Positions 10,973 to 29,304 of a DNA stretch of 64,000 bases are shown piece by piece (position 1 is the stretch's first letter; every line of letters starts with the position of its first letter). The position numbers were made by a program, and so were the translations under genes. The notes below the pieces were generated by a model. It was not told the origin of the DNA and ran no database searches. It saw nothing but the letters and a program-made list of their open reading frames with translations. The DNA is from Bimastos eiseni (Eukaryota > Annelida > Clitellata > Crassiclitellata > Lumbricidae): NCBI GenBank assembly GCA_959347315.1, contig OY365817.1:28504447-28568446 (forward strand), written 5' to 3'.

Positions 10973-11131
10973 GACACCTCTTTTAAGTGCTGCATACATC
11001 CTATAAGAAACTTGTCTTTGGACCATCATAGTCATCATAGAGCTGTAAGTGCTGCAATATGACAAGCAAATTTCTGTCGACTGCAACGGCCTCTGTTGTC
11101 AACAGGGGTCGTTAAACTCCCGGATCCATCC
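10973..11131 (+). repeat. Short interspersed element, head plus body B
   Basis: A full-length copy of about 160 bp: head cagacacctcttttaagtgc with atcctataag, then gagctgtaagtgctgcaata, ctgtcgactgcaacggcctc and ggtcgttaaactcccggat. Confidence 0.9.
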
Positions 11132-11398
11132 ATCCATAAAAGTCATTCATGTCTTAAAATATCCAATCTCAACCTGCTCACTCAATTCTAAAACTCTCTG
11201 GGGTTTTCAACTAGTCACTAATTGTTTAAATAAGTCATTACTTCTTGTAATTATGGTAATTTCCCAAATAAATTTCTCTGATTTATTAATTGATTGATCC
11301 TGTAAAACGGTCCTTTTGAAAATGGAGAATAGCCATGCAATTATAATAATAATAATAAGGTAACATTTGACATCTACTGTATGTAATCGCATCGTATA

Positions 11399-11530
11399 TG
11401 TAGACTGATATAGCGCCTCTCGAAGAATAACAATTCAGAGGTAATGCGAAGAGTGCAACTGGGATTTGAGCAATGGCCTGTTGTAACTCCGATCTGTAAG
11501 CACTACGTACGTACGCGTTGAACGTTAGTT
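11399..11530 (-). repeat. Non-LTR retrotransposon 3' tail, inverted
   Basis: tgatatagcgcctctcgaag and aataacaattcagaggtaat mirror the tail at 30632. The distal part matches 12518-12665 (gcactacgtacg versus gactacgcacgcg). Confidence 0.65.
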
Positions 11531-11612
11531 GGAATCGCAATGAAAATATGATTGACGACACCTTTATATCAAACAATAATTCAAATATAATTCAAAGCAA
11601 GTTACACCTCAT

Positions 11613-11812
11613 NNNNNNNNNNNNNNNNNNNNNNNNNNNNNNNNNNNNNNNNNNNNNNNNNNNNNNNNNNNNNNNNNNNNNNNNNNNNNNNNNNNNNNNN
11701 NNNNNNNNNNNNNNNNNNNNNNNNNNNNNNNNNNNNNNNNNNNNNNNNNNNNNNNNNNNNNNNNNNNNNNNNNNNNNNNNNNNNNNNNNNNNNNNNNNNN
11801 NNNNNNNNNNNN
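11613..11812. other. Assembly gap, 200 N
   Basis: Exactly 200 undetermined bases, so a placeholder of unknown true length. Open frames read across it are artefacts. Confidence 0.99.
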
Positions 11813-11975
11813 CACCTCTTTTAATTGAGACACTCAAGTTTCAATTATGATAATCTTCTAAAAGCGTGTAGTGCTATATATATGGCAATGTCAAGTGCGA
11901 TGTTCCGAATACAATAACGGTCAGCTATTGCGGTTTATTTATTGTAAGCTGTCGTATAACTGTGGATCCGTTCTC
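11813..11975 (+). repeat. Short interspersed element, head plus body B, degenerate
   Basis: It begins at the gap edge with cacctcttttaattgagaca and ends gtaagctgtcgtataactg followed by tggatccg. Confidence 0.6.
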
Positions 11976-12061
11976 TCGTCTTGTTATGATGCAAAAATAT
12001 TCATTCACGTGATATTTATATCACTTAGTTGCTACAATAATGAGAACTGCTATAAAAAGTA

Positions 12062-12260
12062 AACACCTCTTTAAAGTATGATTTATGCCCAATAAATGAA
12101 TGCAGAAACGAAGTACAACAATAAGCGCTTCACAATAAGCAATTGTCATCACAGGAAGCATTACTGATTTCGAGAGTAACATAACATAACCTTAAAATTA
12201 AAATTGATAAAAAAAAAAACGACCTCAACGGCCTTTATGGCTATGAGATGTTGCAGTTAA
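12062..12260 (+). repeat. Probable decayed element with shared head
   Basis: Head acacctctttaaagtatga; weak body similarity at ctcaacggcctttatggc. The middle is AT-rich. Confidence 0.4.
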
Positions 12261-12504
12261 ATGTAGACGTAAATGAAAACACTTTAAATATTATTTTCAC
12301 CTCGATGCTGCTCATTAAACATTAAAATAACTGTACGCATTTCTATTATTTCAAATGACACCTCAATTAAGCGTCGCATTCGTTCTATAAGAATTGAATT
12401 CGTTCGAGAAACACGATGAGTTCGTTTGTGAATCTAAGAACAGCATGCGGTTGTAATCATCAACAGTTACAGCTTTAACATTAATTTTGGTGTAGGTGCA
12501 TGTG

Positions 12505-12665
12505 ATCGTATCGTATCCTTAGATTTATATAGCGGCTCTCGCAGGGATAGCTATTTAGAGGTAATGTAAAGAGTGTAGGCCTATAATTGAGGATTGAGCT
12601 AGGGTCTGTTTTAGCTCTGACCTGTTAGGACTACGCACGCGTCGAGCGTTTAGTTGGAATTGCAA
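12505..12665 (-). repeat. Non-LTR retrotransposon 3' tail, inverted
   Basis: gatcgtatcgtatccttag is the terminal (ATCGT)n, followed by tttatatagcggctctcgca. It shares its distal half with 11399-11530. Confidence 0.65.
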
Positions 12666-12779
12666 TAAAATATGATGACGACATTTAAAAAAAACGAATT
12701 TAACCAAGGTTCAGTTCATACTGACGGTTGAGGGGATACTCAATGATATATCCTTGAACATGAAGCACCTGACGGCAAC

Positions 12780-13176
12780 TGTCCGTCCGTCCGTCTGTCT
12801 ATAACTGTATAGACATGTATATACATTTATGAACTTTTAATTGTCTCTTTCTATATCTGTCTGTCTCTCTGTCTGTCTCTCTCTCTGTATATGTGTGTCT
12901 CTGTATATATGTCCCTGTCACTCTTTCTCCCATTCTTATCACTGTTTCTGTCTGTCTGTCTGCCTGTCTCTCTGTCTGTCTGTCTGTCTCTCTCTTTCTC
13001 TTTCTCTATCGATCTCTATGTCAATAAGTTCATGTTTCGATCGCTCTGTTTGCCTGTCTCGATCTCTCGCTCTCTGTCTCTATATCTCTGCAGCTATGTC
13101 CGTGTATCTCTTCCTCTCTCTGCCTCTCTCGTTTCATGCGGTTGTGTGTCCTTGAATACAAGTCATTGTCTCTCTC

Positions 13177-13260
<84 letters not shown>
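12780..13260. repeat. CTGT/CTCT tract with a pure (CT)n run
   Basis: Imperfect gtctgtctgtct repeats lead into an almost uninterrupted (TC)n run of about 65 bp at 13190-13256. Confidence 0.9.
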
Positions 13261-13704
13261 CTCTGCATTTCTCTCTGTGTTTCTCTTTGATCGCTTCATG
13301 TACCCTCATCATTTCTTCTACCTCCGTTCCACTCCAGTGCCCTGCCAGTGACCTGTGAAAACAAGGTCACACACCGACTCTTGAACCCTAAAAAAATTAG
13401 AAGCGACCTTCTAAAACACGTTTGCAAAATCGAGCGATGAGCGATGAGCGATGAAGCAGCTGACGTCGGTTCGTTAACAATTACTTTTAATTGCTTGACT
13501 TTTCGTCTTTTGAGTCGATTCTTTTTCTGTCATCAAAATGTCGCTTCAAACGCTGAGGCGTTGAAGTCTCGTTCGGATGAAGGTGATCGTAAATTGACGG
13601 TTACTGACGCTCTCTGACTAAGAAGTGAATTATGTCCCAAGTGATAGATTGTACTATGTGGCCCCAGCGTTCAGGGAAGCCAGATATTTATGTGAACGTT
13701 GGTA

Positions 13705-14165
13705 GTAAAAGGAAGAAAGAGAGAACGAATGAGGAGAAGCAGGAGGAGAAGAGGGAGGACGAGAAGAGGGAGGAGGAGCAGAAGGAGGAGGAGGAAGAGG
13801 AGCAGAAAACAGAGAACGAGAATAACAAGAATAACAAGGAGGAAGAGAGGGAGGAGGAGGAGAAGAATAAGAATGACAAGGAGGAGAAGGAAGAGGGGAA
13901 GAAAAGGAAGAAGAAGAATAACAATGAGGAGTTCGAAGGAGGAGCAGAAGGAGGAGGAGAAGGATGGGGAGGAAAATGACAAGAAGGAGAAGAGGGAGAA
14001 GAAGAAGAAGAGGATGAAGAAGAATAGCAAGGAGGAGAAGAGAGAGGACAAGAAGGAGGAGGAGGATCAGAAGAAGAAGGAGAATAAGAATAACAAAGAG
14101 GAAATGTATCAGAGTGAGGAGGAGAAGGAGGAGTAGGGAGAAGAAGAAGGGTGAGAAAAAGCCGG
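13705..14165. repeat. 450-bp polypurine tract
   Basis: The + strand is nearly all A and G (gaggaggag and aagaagaag mixed), giving Lys/Glu/Arg-rich frames on + and Ser/Phe/Leu-rich frames on -. None looks like a gene. The length and strand bias make it a candidate for triplex (H-DNA) formation. Confidence 0.85.
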
Positions 14166-14570
14166 AGAAGGTGCGACAAATTGGAGCATAGCCTAACCAA
14201 TCGCTTACACTTAAAACCAGGACCGTACCGAGCTATAATTGCGCCCCGTGCCTAGCATCAATCTGGCGCTACCACACTTTGACAATAGGGCATTTTATGG
14301 AATAATAAGTTATTCCATCCTGAAATTTGCGCCCTTTCCACGTTTGCGCTCTAGCCCACTGCCCCGCTGCCCTCTAGGTACGACCCTGCTTGTATAGGCC
14401 ATAACGCTATAAAAAAAACGTATACATTAACATGTGTGCGTGAGTTTGAGCCTTTTCATGAAATGTCGGTCGAGGCTCGAGCTGGTTGAATTTTTTGGCC
14501 AACTTTCCTTTCTTCCAAGTATTTATGTAGGTCTACTGCGGTCAACTCGTTCTAGGGAACGAACATTTCC
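14166..14570. other. Intergenic, no recognisable feature
   Basis: Mixed-composition unique-looking sequence with no splice-flanked coding block or repeat-family match that I can support. Confidence 0.5.
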
Positions 14571-14579
14571 ACCACCCTA

Positions 14580-14822
14580 GGACAATCTGCTTGTCTGTCT
14601 TCTTGTCTCTGTCTGTCTGCGTTTATCTGTCTGTTTGCATGTCTGTCTGTCTGTCTGTCTGTCTGTCTGCCTGTCTGTCGGACTGATTGACACGCAAGTT
14701 TACTGTAGTCTGTCCAGTCTAGCCTATCTGTCTTACTGCCTGTCTGTTTACATGTCTCTGGTTGTATGTTTATCTGTCTGTGTGTTTGCGTCAGTCTGTC
14801 TCTGTCTGTCTGTCTGTCTAAA
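14580..14822. repeat. CTGT tetranucleotide-rich tract
   Basis: Interrupted (CTGT)n, longest pure run around 14640-14680. Confidence 0.9.
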
Positions 14823-15292
14823 CCCAATATTGCTCTTCGCCCACTTCACAACCACGCCTTGAAGTTCGTCATGGTCCATGGTATTAGTCCGGCAACTAAA
14901 CCCACTCACTGCTCAGCCCAATACAGAAGCTACTTCATGGGTCAAACTCTGTACAAACGCATAACTCATTGAGTTAGCCAGACTTTACCACGGGCTACAA
15001 AATAATGCCTGACCCTTTTAATCTCCCTGCTCGCTGAAGGGTGACGGCGTTCATCCACCCTTCATAGGGTACGTCCACGTGTTCTTCTGCTCACCCTCCT
15101 CTTCCTCCTTCTCTGTTTCCTCCTCTCTTCCGATCCGTTTCATCCTCCTCCTCCTCTCGATTGAATGAGAAATATCTTATCGATGATAGTGAGGCACATT
15201 ATTGTCCAGACTAAAAAGAACCTTATAAAGTCATCTCTGGCAATATCAGACATTCGCGAGGAGAGATGTATGCATGACATAGTAGGCTAACT

Positions 15293-15520
15293 CCATGGGG
15301 GCCGTGGAGTAATGGATGACACACTGGGGTGAACAGAGTTGGGGAACCGAGTTCGATACCTGTATCCATCGTAATGTTGAACAGTCCTTCTTTCGCTAGG
15401 CGGCGGCGTTGGCTAAACGAAACATATAACGCAATGGGCGCCCAGCATTGCTGAGAACGGTTAAATTCGCCTCCTGTAATAACTTGTCTTCATTCGTTCA
15501 TACTGTACTTGTAAACACAC
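15293..15520 (+). repeat. tRNA-derived SINE
   Basis: It opens with an A-box-like cgtggagtaatgg and, about 40 bases later, a B-box-like gagttcgatacc, as in the RNA polymerase III promoter of tRNA-type SINEs. The body (gtccttctttcgctaggcgg, later ttcgcctcctgtaataactt) recurs without the tRNA head at 24066 and 26185. Confidence 0.65.
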
Positions 15521-16185
15521 TGCTGTTTGTCAATCTGGAAATCAACGGGAATTATTGTGCTTATTATTAATCTGGGCAATTTTGCATATTACATTTTTTT
15601 GAAGTCAAATGGACCTGCAAAAATATATTATATCACAAACGTTTAATATTAGTAAAATAAAAGTCTCGGTTCCTGATAATATATGGCTCCAGGTGCCCTC
15701 CAAAACCAGAAAATCAAGGCATTGGCCAAAGACCAGCCCACAGTCACCTACAAACATTACCAAGACATCGACTCACTGAGGCACAAAAAACGACACAACA
15801 ATGATCATCATCGACATCGTAGTCCTGCCAAAACCCACACAACAGATGCAACTCATGAAGTAGAAGTTGACACTGCGGCCTGCCTTAGTCCGCGTGCACA
15901 TGCAATACACAGTAGGTAGTCAGTCTATCTTGTCGACAGCATGGCAATGTTGTGAAGCATGGATACGATTAATAACTGCACTGACGTCTTGAAATCATCG
16001 TCTGAATTATATGCAACAAAGAAATTCAATTCTTTTACTGGTTGTGCAGTTCTCTAACTCGGGAAATACTCGCTGAAACATTTACAATGGTAGGAACATC
16101 GACGAAAGATTCTCTGATTTTAGACGTAGAAAGTGTTCGTATGTAGTTATTGTTGGGCAGGCTGATGGTTGATGGACAGATTGAC
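15521..16185. other. Intergenic, no recognisable feature
   Basis: AT-rich. A 78-codon open frame at 15683-15919 has no domain and no convincing splice context, so it is not called. An upstream exon carrying the start of the next gene could lie here unseen. Confidence 0.4.
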
Positions 16186-16189
16186 TTAA

Positions 16190-16400
16190 TGAGATCCTAT
16201 TAGATAGATTGACTGACTTAATGACAGCCTGATTGATATATTGACTGACATAATGACAGCCTGATTGATATATTGACTGACTTAATGACAGCCTGATTGA
16301 TATATTGACTGACTTAATGCAAGTCTGCTAGATAGATTGACTGACAGTCTGACTTAATGACAGCCTGGTTGATAGATTGACTGACAGTCTGCCTTGCGGA
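16190..16400 (+). repeat. Tandem repeat of about 32-bp units
   Basis: Units of the form ttgactgacttaatgacag followed by cctgattgatat, six to seven copies, some shortened. Confidence 0.85.
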
Positions 16401-16402
16401 TA

Positions 16403-16468
16403 GATTGATTGCATGATTGACAACCTGACTTATAGATATAAATCAGGTTGTCAATCATGCAATCAATC
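16403..16468. repeat. Perfect 26-bp inverted repeat (hairpin)
   Basis: Arms 16403-16428 and 16443-16468 are exact reverse complements (gattgattgcatgattgaca...), with a 14-base loop. They lie 98 bases upstream of the receptor exon at 16567. Confidence 0.95.
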
Positions 16469-16566
16469 GTATCAAACCCCATCATAGCCTGATTGATTAA
16501 CAGCCTGAGTTACTAATAGCTTGATTAGGTAATGGCTTGATTTGTCAATGGTTTGCTGCGCTTCAG

Positions 16567-19500
16567 GAATGCTTGACTACTGCAACGCTCTTCCTGGTGG
16601 TCTGTCAACTCGCGGCAACACAATCGGCAACAGTCGTTGTCTACACCGACAACGCGACAACGGCGCCCGCGGCTTCATCGACGAATGCCAATTCAGCCCC
16701 ACCTCGATCATTCCCCGTTTCCCTCACATCTGCCCTCCCTCTACCCATATCCGAGTTCACTTCACCCACCGGCACAAGTCCCACTTCTTTTACCACCCTT
16801 CCTCTGATCATCCACAACAGCGCCGTGAGGAACTACGACTGGGTGATCGCCTTAATCGTTCTCACCAGCCTCGGAATTCTGTCCGTGGTCGGACTCGAGC
16901 TCTACATCCACATCAAGATCTGCTGTACCCCTCTGATGCGCCAGGGAACTTCCCTCTGGCTGGGCCACGCCCTTCTCTTCGCCATCTTCCTCTCTTACGT
17001 CCTCCTCTACGCCTTCGTGCCCTACCCTTCTCCTACGACCTGCGCCATCATTCGCTTCTGTCTTGGGGTCTGTTACTCCCTCTGCTTCGCAGTGCTCCTG
17101 GTCAAGCTGGTCGTCATCCTGTGCCCTGAGGACGTTCCATCCAGCGTCAGCGCGGTCCTCCTCCTCTTCGTCTGGCTGGTCCAGGTCGTCGTCGACATCC
17201 AGTGGCTCATCAGGGACCCACCGGAAGTGACACGGGTCGCCAACACCGACGGTTGCGCATGCGCACCGGGATTCTCTGAACACGTCAAGTCACTCGTCTA
17301 TGTCATGTTCCTCATCGTCCTCACCCTCTGCGCATGCGTCGTCGCCCGCTGCAACGGAAGTGACGTCAGCGACGACGCCTGGTACATCGGGCTGTCTTCC
17401 GGGATCGCGGTCCTCGTCTGGGTAGCCTGGATTCTCCTCGGGTACCTCAAGGACGATACGGAGTGGCACGATCCTTGCCTCGCATTTGGCCTGCTCGTAA
17501 CCGTGACCGTCCTACTCGCCGTGGTCTTCATTCCAAAGCTCAGGCAGCTCAACCGTCTGCAGGAGATGGACTGGGACCTTCCCATCGATGAAGTCAAATC
17601 GGACCCCACCTCCACCAGACCGGAAGCGTTCATCCTCAAGAGCGATGCGGTGTCCGTGACCACTTCCGGTTCGAAGAGAAGCCTCGGGTCTGGAGAGATC
17701 GCTGACTGGAACGGGGAAATTCCGTACAGAAATGGGACAGGGAGGAACACTGTCTACGAGATGGAATTTGGAGGAGCGGAGCCTGCTTTTCCACCAGATC
17801 TAGATCCGTGTAAGTCAAATTCCGTATGACCCAGAGTCAGATTTGCCAGAGGGGACTGGACCCTCCTAGGGTCACTGGACCCTCCCTGGGGCACTGGACC
17901 CTCCCAGAGGACCCTCCCTGAGGCATTGGACCCTCCCAGGGGCACTGGGCCCTCCCAGGGGCTCTGGACCCTTCCAGGGGCTGGATCCTCCCAGCTTCAG
18001 CTAAGAGGGCGTTAATATAGTGTGGCATTTTTTTAATCCAGAAATTCTCATAAGCAGACCTCTGCCTCTGTTGTGATTAATCACAAGTTCCTGGTTTAAT
18101 CAAAGTCAATTCAATGTAAAAAAAATTATATTATGGCCTTGACCTTGTTCATTAAACATTGGAATACATGTATGCATTTTCAAATTTCTGGCGACACCTC
18201 TTTTAAGCACTTCAATCAACCTTTAAATTCATGTGACAATATTGATAAATGTAGGTCTATAAAAATGGCTGCCAAGTTTCAGGCGAGCATAGGCCTATAG
18301 GCCAATTACTATCATCAAAGGAAACATTGACAACTGAAATCTGCTTTTATTTCATTAAAACTTTTTTAAATTTCAGCCGACTTTACCTCTGCAATTATAA
18401 TTACCTAGTAGGTATAATTACAACCATCCACTGTATTCGTAAAGGGTTTCTGTGCGTAGCTGTTTGGGTGTTTTATAAACCTAAATAGGGTGATCGCAGT
18501 TTCAGGATTGTCCGGGACAGTCGCGTAATCGAGAAGTATCTACATTGTAAGAAATGTAAGGTGGTTGTCGCAGTTTAACGACACTGTGATAACAAAGACC
18601 ATTAGCATCGCCCTCCTCCTTTATCCAGGATTTGGACTGGCACTGACCGTCGTGGCCGAGAACTACCAGTGACAGAGTTACTTCTTAATGTTTAACATCT
18701 GCTTCTGGTTATAAGGCCAATTTCTCAATTAAAAGAGGTGTCATTCAAGAAATTGTTGTGAAAGTGAAAGCAGCGGTCTTTTGTACATAGCTGCTAAGAT
18801 TTGTGTGCATAGCTTCTAAGGTGACGAAATGCCACCTGAGACTTATATGGACGGGATATATAAATCAGCAGCGTGTGAACGTCTCAGCCAATCAGTGATC
18901 GTCTTTTCTGATACATCGCGGGCTATGTCCGTGGTCGGCTACACATGTAGCGACATCCGGATACTCAGCAGAATAATTTTGAACGTATAATCGCCGAAAT
19001 GTTCGTCTAAATTTATTCTACTGCAGTCAAAAGATCACCCTTTGAACAAATTTAATTTATACTGCAAGCTCTATAATTATATCAAATCATTTCATTTCTT
19101 TAACAAAAACACGAATTTCGTGATTTCCGATTTGTCCTGCAAAAGTCCCGGATGTAGTCATACACATAATCTAGGTCAATGACCCAGTTTTCGCTGGCTT
19201 CATATCCCTTCCATATTGGTTCCGGGTTCAACTGTTTGTATCTCTAATGATTTGTTAAGTACATCCGCTACATGTTTCTTTTGTTTTGCAGTTGCCCTCC
19301 ACCTTCAGTACCCTGCAACACCCGAACCAAGCCTCAAACGATGGGGTAGCATCCACAGCGCCCCCAGTGGCTTCGAACCCAACAGGGCAAGGTCAATCAC
19401 CCCATCAAGGCTACGGGCATCGACCAGAACCAACTCGTCGCTGAAACACAGCCACCCCGTCGAAATCCAGGCTGTCAACCACATCCACAAGGTCAACCAA

Positions 19501-19599
19501 AACCACGTCAACCAAAAGGTCAACAACAACTTCGTCAGATACATTGTCAATCACAACCCGAATCCAACCGCGCGATCGAAAACCCAGATGAAGCGCTAG
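16567..19599 (+). CDS. BOSS/GPRC5-like class C seven-transmembrane receptor
   Basis: Exons 16567-17809 and 19292-19599 (donor ccgt|gtaagt, acceptor ttttgcag) join in phase to about 516 residues. There is no in-frame ATG before the hydrophobic stretch LTTATLFLVVCQLAATQSA, which resembles a signal peptide. I therefore infer that a short upstream exon supplies Met, with an acceptor at gcttcag|gaatgc. A Thr/Ser/Pro-rich ectodomain of about 80 residues leads to seven hydrophobic helices near residues 91-115, 130-150, 162-186, 193-215, 242-262, 275-294 and 304-324. Family-like strings are FCLGVCYSLCFAVLLVK in TM3, WLVQVVVDIQWLI in TM4, and DAWYIG, VWVAWILLGY and WHDPCLAFGLL around TM6-TM7. The large Venus-flytrap domain of most class C receptors is absent, as in BOSS and GPRC5. 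The tail from exon 2 is basic and rich in Asn, His and Val. The ligand cannot be told from sequence. If exon 2 is not used, translation stops at 17829. Confidence 0.78.
17842..17998 (+). repeat. G/C-rich minisatellite in the receptor intron
   Basis: About eight imperfect 18-20 bp units (ctggaccctcccaggggca type), starting about 30 bases after the donor of the receptor's long exon. Confidence 0.85.
18566..18670 (-). repeat. Short interspersed element, body A
   Basis: gtcgcagtttaacgacactg, gcatcgccctcctccttta, ggatttggactggcactga. It lies within the receptor intron. Confidence 0.9.
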
Positions 19600-19711
19600 A
19601 AGAATGTGTTTCTACTCTTCGTAATACGTCTAACGTTGACAGAGGGAAATAAATCCAGCAGAACAACAGAAATGGATTGAGACAATCTGTATAATTTCCA
19701 GTTCTAAACTG

Positions 19712-19812
19712 GTTGCTTCAATTCAACGACAGTGTGATAGTAGAGATCGGCGTCGACCTCCTCCTTAACCAGGCTTGGGATTGGCACTGCCGAGTGCGAA
19801 CAGTGGAGGTAG
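19712..19812 (-). repeat. Short interspersed element, body A
   Basis: ttcaacgacagtgtgatag, then aggcttgggattggcactgc and gtgcgaacagtggaggta. Confidence 0.9.
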
Positions 19813-20298
19813 CTGCCGACTACATTTGGGCCGAACATGTCAGAAAGAGTGGATGTTTTTGATCTGACAAGGATTTCACGCACACTTTGTGTTCAAAACA
19901 TTGTTGGCGCTTGTTAATATCTCAATTCAGCCCCAAGTCAGTTCCTTCATGGGTAATTTACGGTCAATTTTTAACGAGTTTCTGACCCTCTTTAGACAAA
20001 ACACCATGAATTGAAGGATCTTGCCACAAACTTGAATTGCATTTACGCTGCATTTACACTGTAATTTCCACTACAGTGTAATAGCAGTCACAACAAAATG
20101 GCACCAGTCACTCAAAAACAAAGAGAACATAAAATGTTTGTACTTCAGAAACAATGCACGACATTCAGAACGGATTAGAAACGACAGAACAGTCGAACAA
20201 TCGCAAAAATCATCATTTGGTATAATTCAGAAATTCCTCTGGTTTCAGAATTTGTGTAGAAAACCCTCCCATTGTCAGTGTGAGTTTTTATGGCGTCT

Positions 20299-27187
<6,889 letters not shown>

Positions 27188-27544
27188 GAAACGAGCGTGC
27201 GACCTTTTTCACCAAGTCAATGACTTTGCCGGCTGCGTTTCCGTACTATGCTTACCAAGAGTCAAACGTTTTGTAGCGCATTTCTTAGGCGGTTATTTGC
27301 CAAAGGTTGCTAATAATTATGATTACTCACCCCTACTGTCGCCTATGATTATTACACCTTAGTAAATACAATCACGATCTGATGCAAGACGCTTGCATCA
27401 AAAGTTGTACATATCAAACATTCCACCTGTCAATCCCCCGACCAAAACGACACCCTCCTTAACGGCTGATCTGCCTACGTAGGTTATACTGACTTTCTGG
27501 AAACCGGACTCTTGACCTCTCACGGACTGCCCTCTGGAAAATCT

Positions 27545-27645
27545 CTCTGATTTGATGCAGCGCTCGTGAATAAGCTGATGCACTGCGTCTGGCTTTCAAG
27601 TGGCGCTTTAGAAGTTTGGAGATCACGATCGATCACGACACTCGT
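27545..27645 (+). repeat. Non-LTR/SINE 3' tail
   Basis: gcgctcgtgaataagctgat, then ggagatcacgatcgatcac. A second, better copy follows at 27715. Confidence 0.5.
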
Positions 27646-27714
27646 CGTTTCTTGCTTGTCTGCATTATTGCTTTGACAGATCTAGTCTGCCTGCCTGACT
27701 CTCTGGATTTGACC

Positions 27715-27818
27715 CTCTGCCTATCGATTCTGTTTGATTAAGAGCCTGTGAATAAGCTGGTTCCCGCGACTTCGCTTTTGTGGGCGCTGTAGAAATGCTG
27801 AGATTACGATTACGATTA
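27715..27818 (+). repeat. Non-LTR/SINE 3' tail ending in (GATTAC)n
   Basis: gagcctgtgaataagctgg, ggcgctgtagaaatgctg, then agattacgattacgatt. Confidence 0.6.
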
Positions 27819-28199
27819 GTTTTTAGATACAGAGGCGTCAATTCCCCTCTGAGTGATATGGAGGCAAATTTCCGGTTCCAAGTGCCAGAAAGGCATGATA
27901 TTTTCCCCTAAGACGCAAAAAATGTCCCACCCTACCTAAAATTGTAGGCATTTGCCTCCGCCCCCCTATTTGGTCACCCCTGTCTAGATAGGCCTATATA
28001 GGCAAGCTAAAGCGTGATTTTATGCCGCAAAAAAGCCGTTAGGTTGGAACATTTTTTACTTTATGCGACCGTGGAAACATTTGTCTTGAACGTTTACTTC
28101 CTCCTTTTGCAGTAAACTCTCAGATCGCATGGAGTTGGTCTATCACTGCTACAAGATCGCTGATCTTGCTTTTGCCCAAATCGCAGCGTAGATATGTGC

Positions 28200-28410
28200 C
28201 TAGACCAATATGAGGTTTCCCATTTGACTAGATTAAGCCGCATATCCTCATCTCGCTCCTTGTGCTATGTTGATCGACTTCATCATTTGCCCTCCAGGAC
28301 AAGCATTGCTCTGGACCAACACTGGGCGTTTGTTGTGGTGGGTCCCTCCATCTGGAATGGTCTTCTTCCCGCACCAGAGACTAAACTATTGACTGGTATT
28401 CCCAGGGCCG
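28200..28410 (+). pseudogene. Reverse transcriptase C-terminal fragment, non-LTR
   Basis: One frame reads SRTSIALDQHWAFVVVGPSI and then WNGLLPAPETKLLTG. This is the final 'RSFxxxGPxxWNxLP' block of CR1/L2-like ORF2 proteins. It matches the copy at 30470-30560 (TNTALAQHRSFPLVGPCTW). No 3' tail follows, so the copy is broken at about 28410. Confidence 0.75.
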
Positions 28411-28827
28411 GAAAAAATAAGGACTATAAAATGTTTTCAGAATTTTATAGGTTTATTGATAAAATAGGCTTTAGACTCACAGTGTTTCTGAAGTTTTTAA
28501 CAGGATTTTAAATTTTTAACGTACACACAGTCACACACACTGGACACAAATTATAAAATACAATTGAGAAGCACATGAAATTCCCATAGACGCTATCTTA
28601 CAAACGACGCTAATGATCTGTATCATCACACCCCGTCTGTCTGCCTACAGCCCTACAATGTGGATAAACTAAAAGTCTGAAACCACTACAATTATATTTG
28701 GTTTGGTGATAACGTCTTTAACCCTTACGGCCGTCAAATTTTGTCATTCGTAAAGCACACAATTCCTCCTTGTAAAATTCAGCTTTGATTTAGACACCTT
28801 TAAATAGCTTTTGTGGAGCGTTATAGA

Positions 28828-28897
28828 TACGATACTGACACTAACTACAGCAGTTTAGTCCGTGACTGACCTGTCTATGGATCCTCAATTTCTTTGC
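28828..28897 (+). repeat. 70-bp perfect inverted repeat, left arm
   Basis: An exact reverse complement of 31544-31613. It starts tacgatactgacactaacta and ends ctcaatttctttgc. Confidence 0.95.
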
Positions 28898-29049
28898 TCA
28901 ATTTCTATATATTACAGTCACTCACTGTATATTTGATACCAATTTACATGTATAAAAACAAAATAAGATGAGCGTAGAATTGTGGATAGAATTTCCTTCA
29001 CTTTCTCTATTTAAGTTATCTCCAGCGTTCATCTGCCAGTCTCTTTCTT

Positions 29050-29260
29050 CCACTATCTATCTGTCTGTCTGTTGCTGTCTGTCTGTCTATCTATCTATCC
29101 ACCTACCTGTCCGTCGGTCTGTCTGCCTGCCTGTGTGTGTCTCTGTACGTCTGTCGCTCTCTCTCTCTCTCTCTCTCACTCTCTCTGTGCCTGTCTCAAT
29201 CTCTGTTTAGCTGTCTCTCTCTGTCTGTCTATCAGTCTCTCTGTCTCTTACCCACACACA
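29050..29260. repeat. CTGT/CTCT tract
   Basis: Imperfect gtctgtctgtct and a short (TC)n run, then (CA)n/(CGCA)n at 29254-29280. Confidence 0.9.
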
Positions 29261-29304
29261 CACACGCACGCACGCACGCATAGACGCACCGCTGCTGACC
29301 CGTG

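Noticed and set aside
11518..11850. Open frames across the first N run
   Set aside because: They consist mostly of undetermined residues; the same applies to 46944-47376.
13632..14200. Lys/Glu-rich and Ser/Phe-rich proteins of 115-170 residues
   Set aside because: Products of the polypurine tract, present in several frames on both strands at once.
16542..17283. Alternative-frame and minus-strand proteins over the seven-helix receptor
   Set aside because: High-GC codon bias of the real exon keeps shadow frames open. Only the receptor frame shows helices and family motifs.
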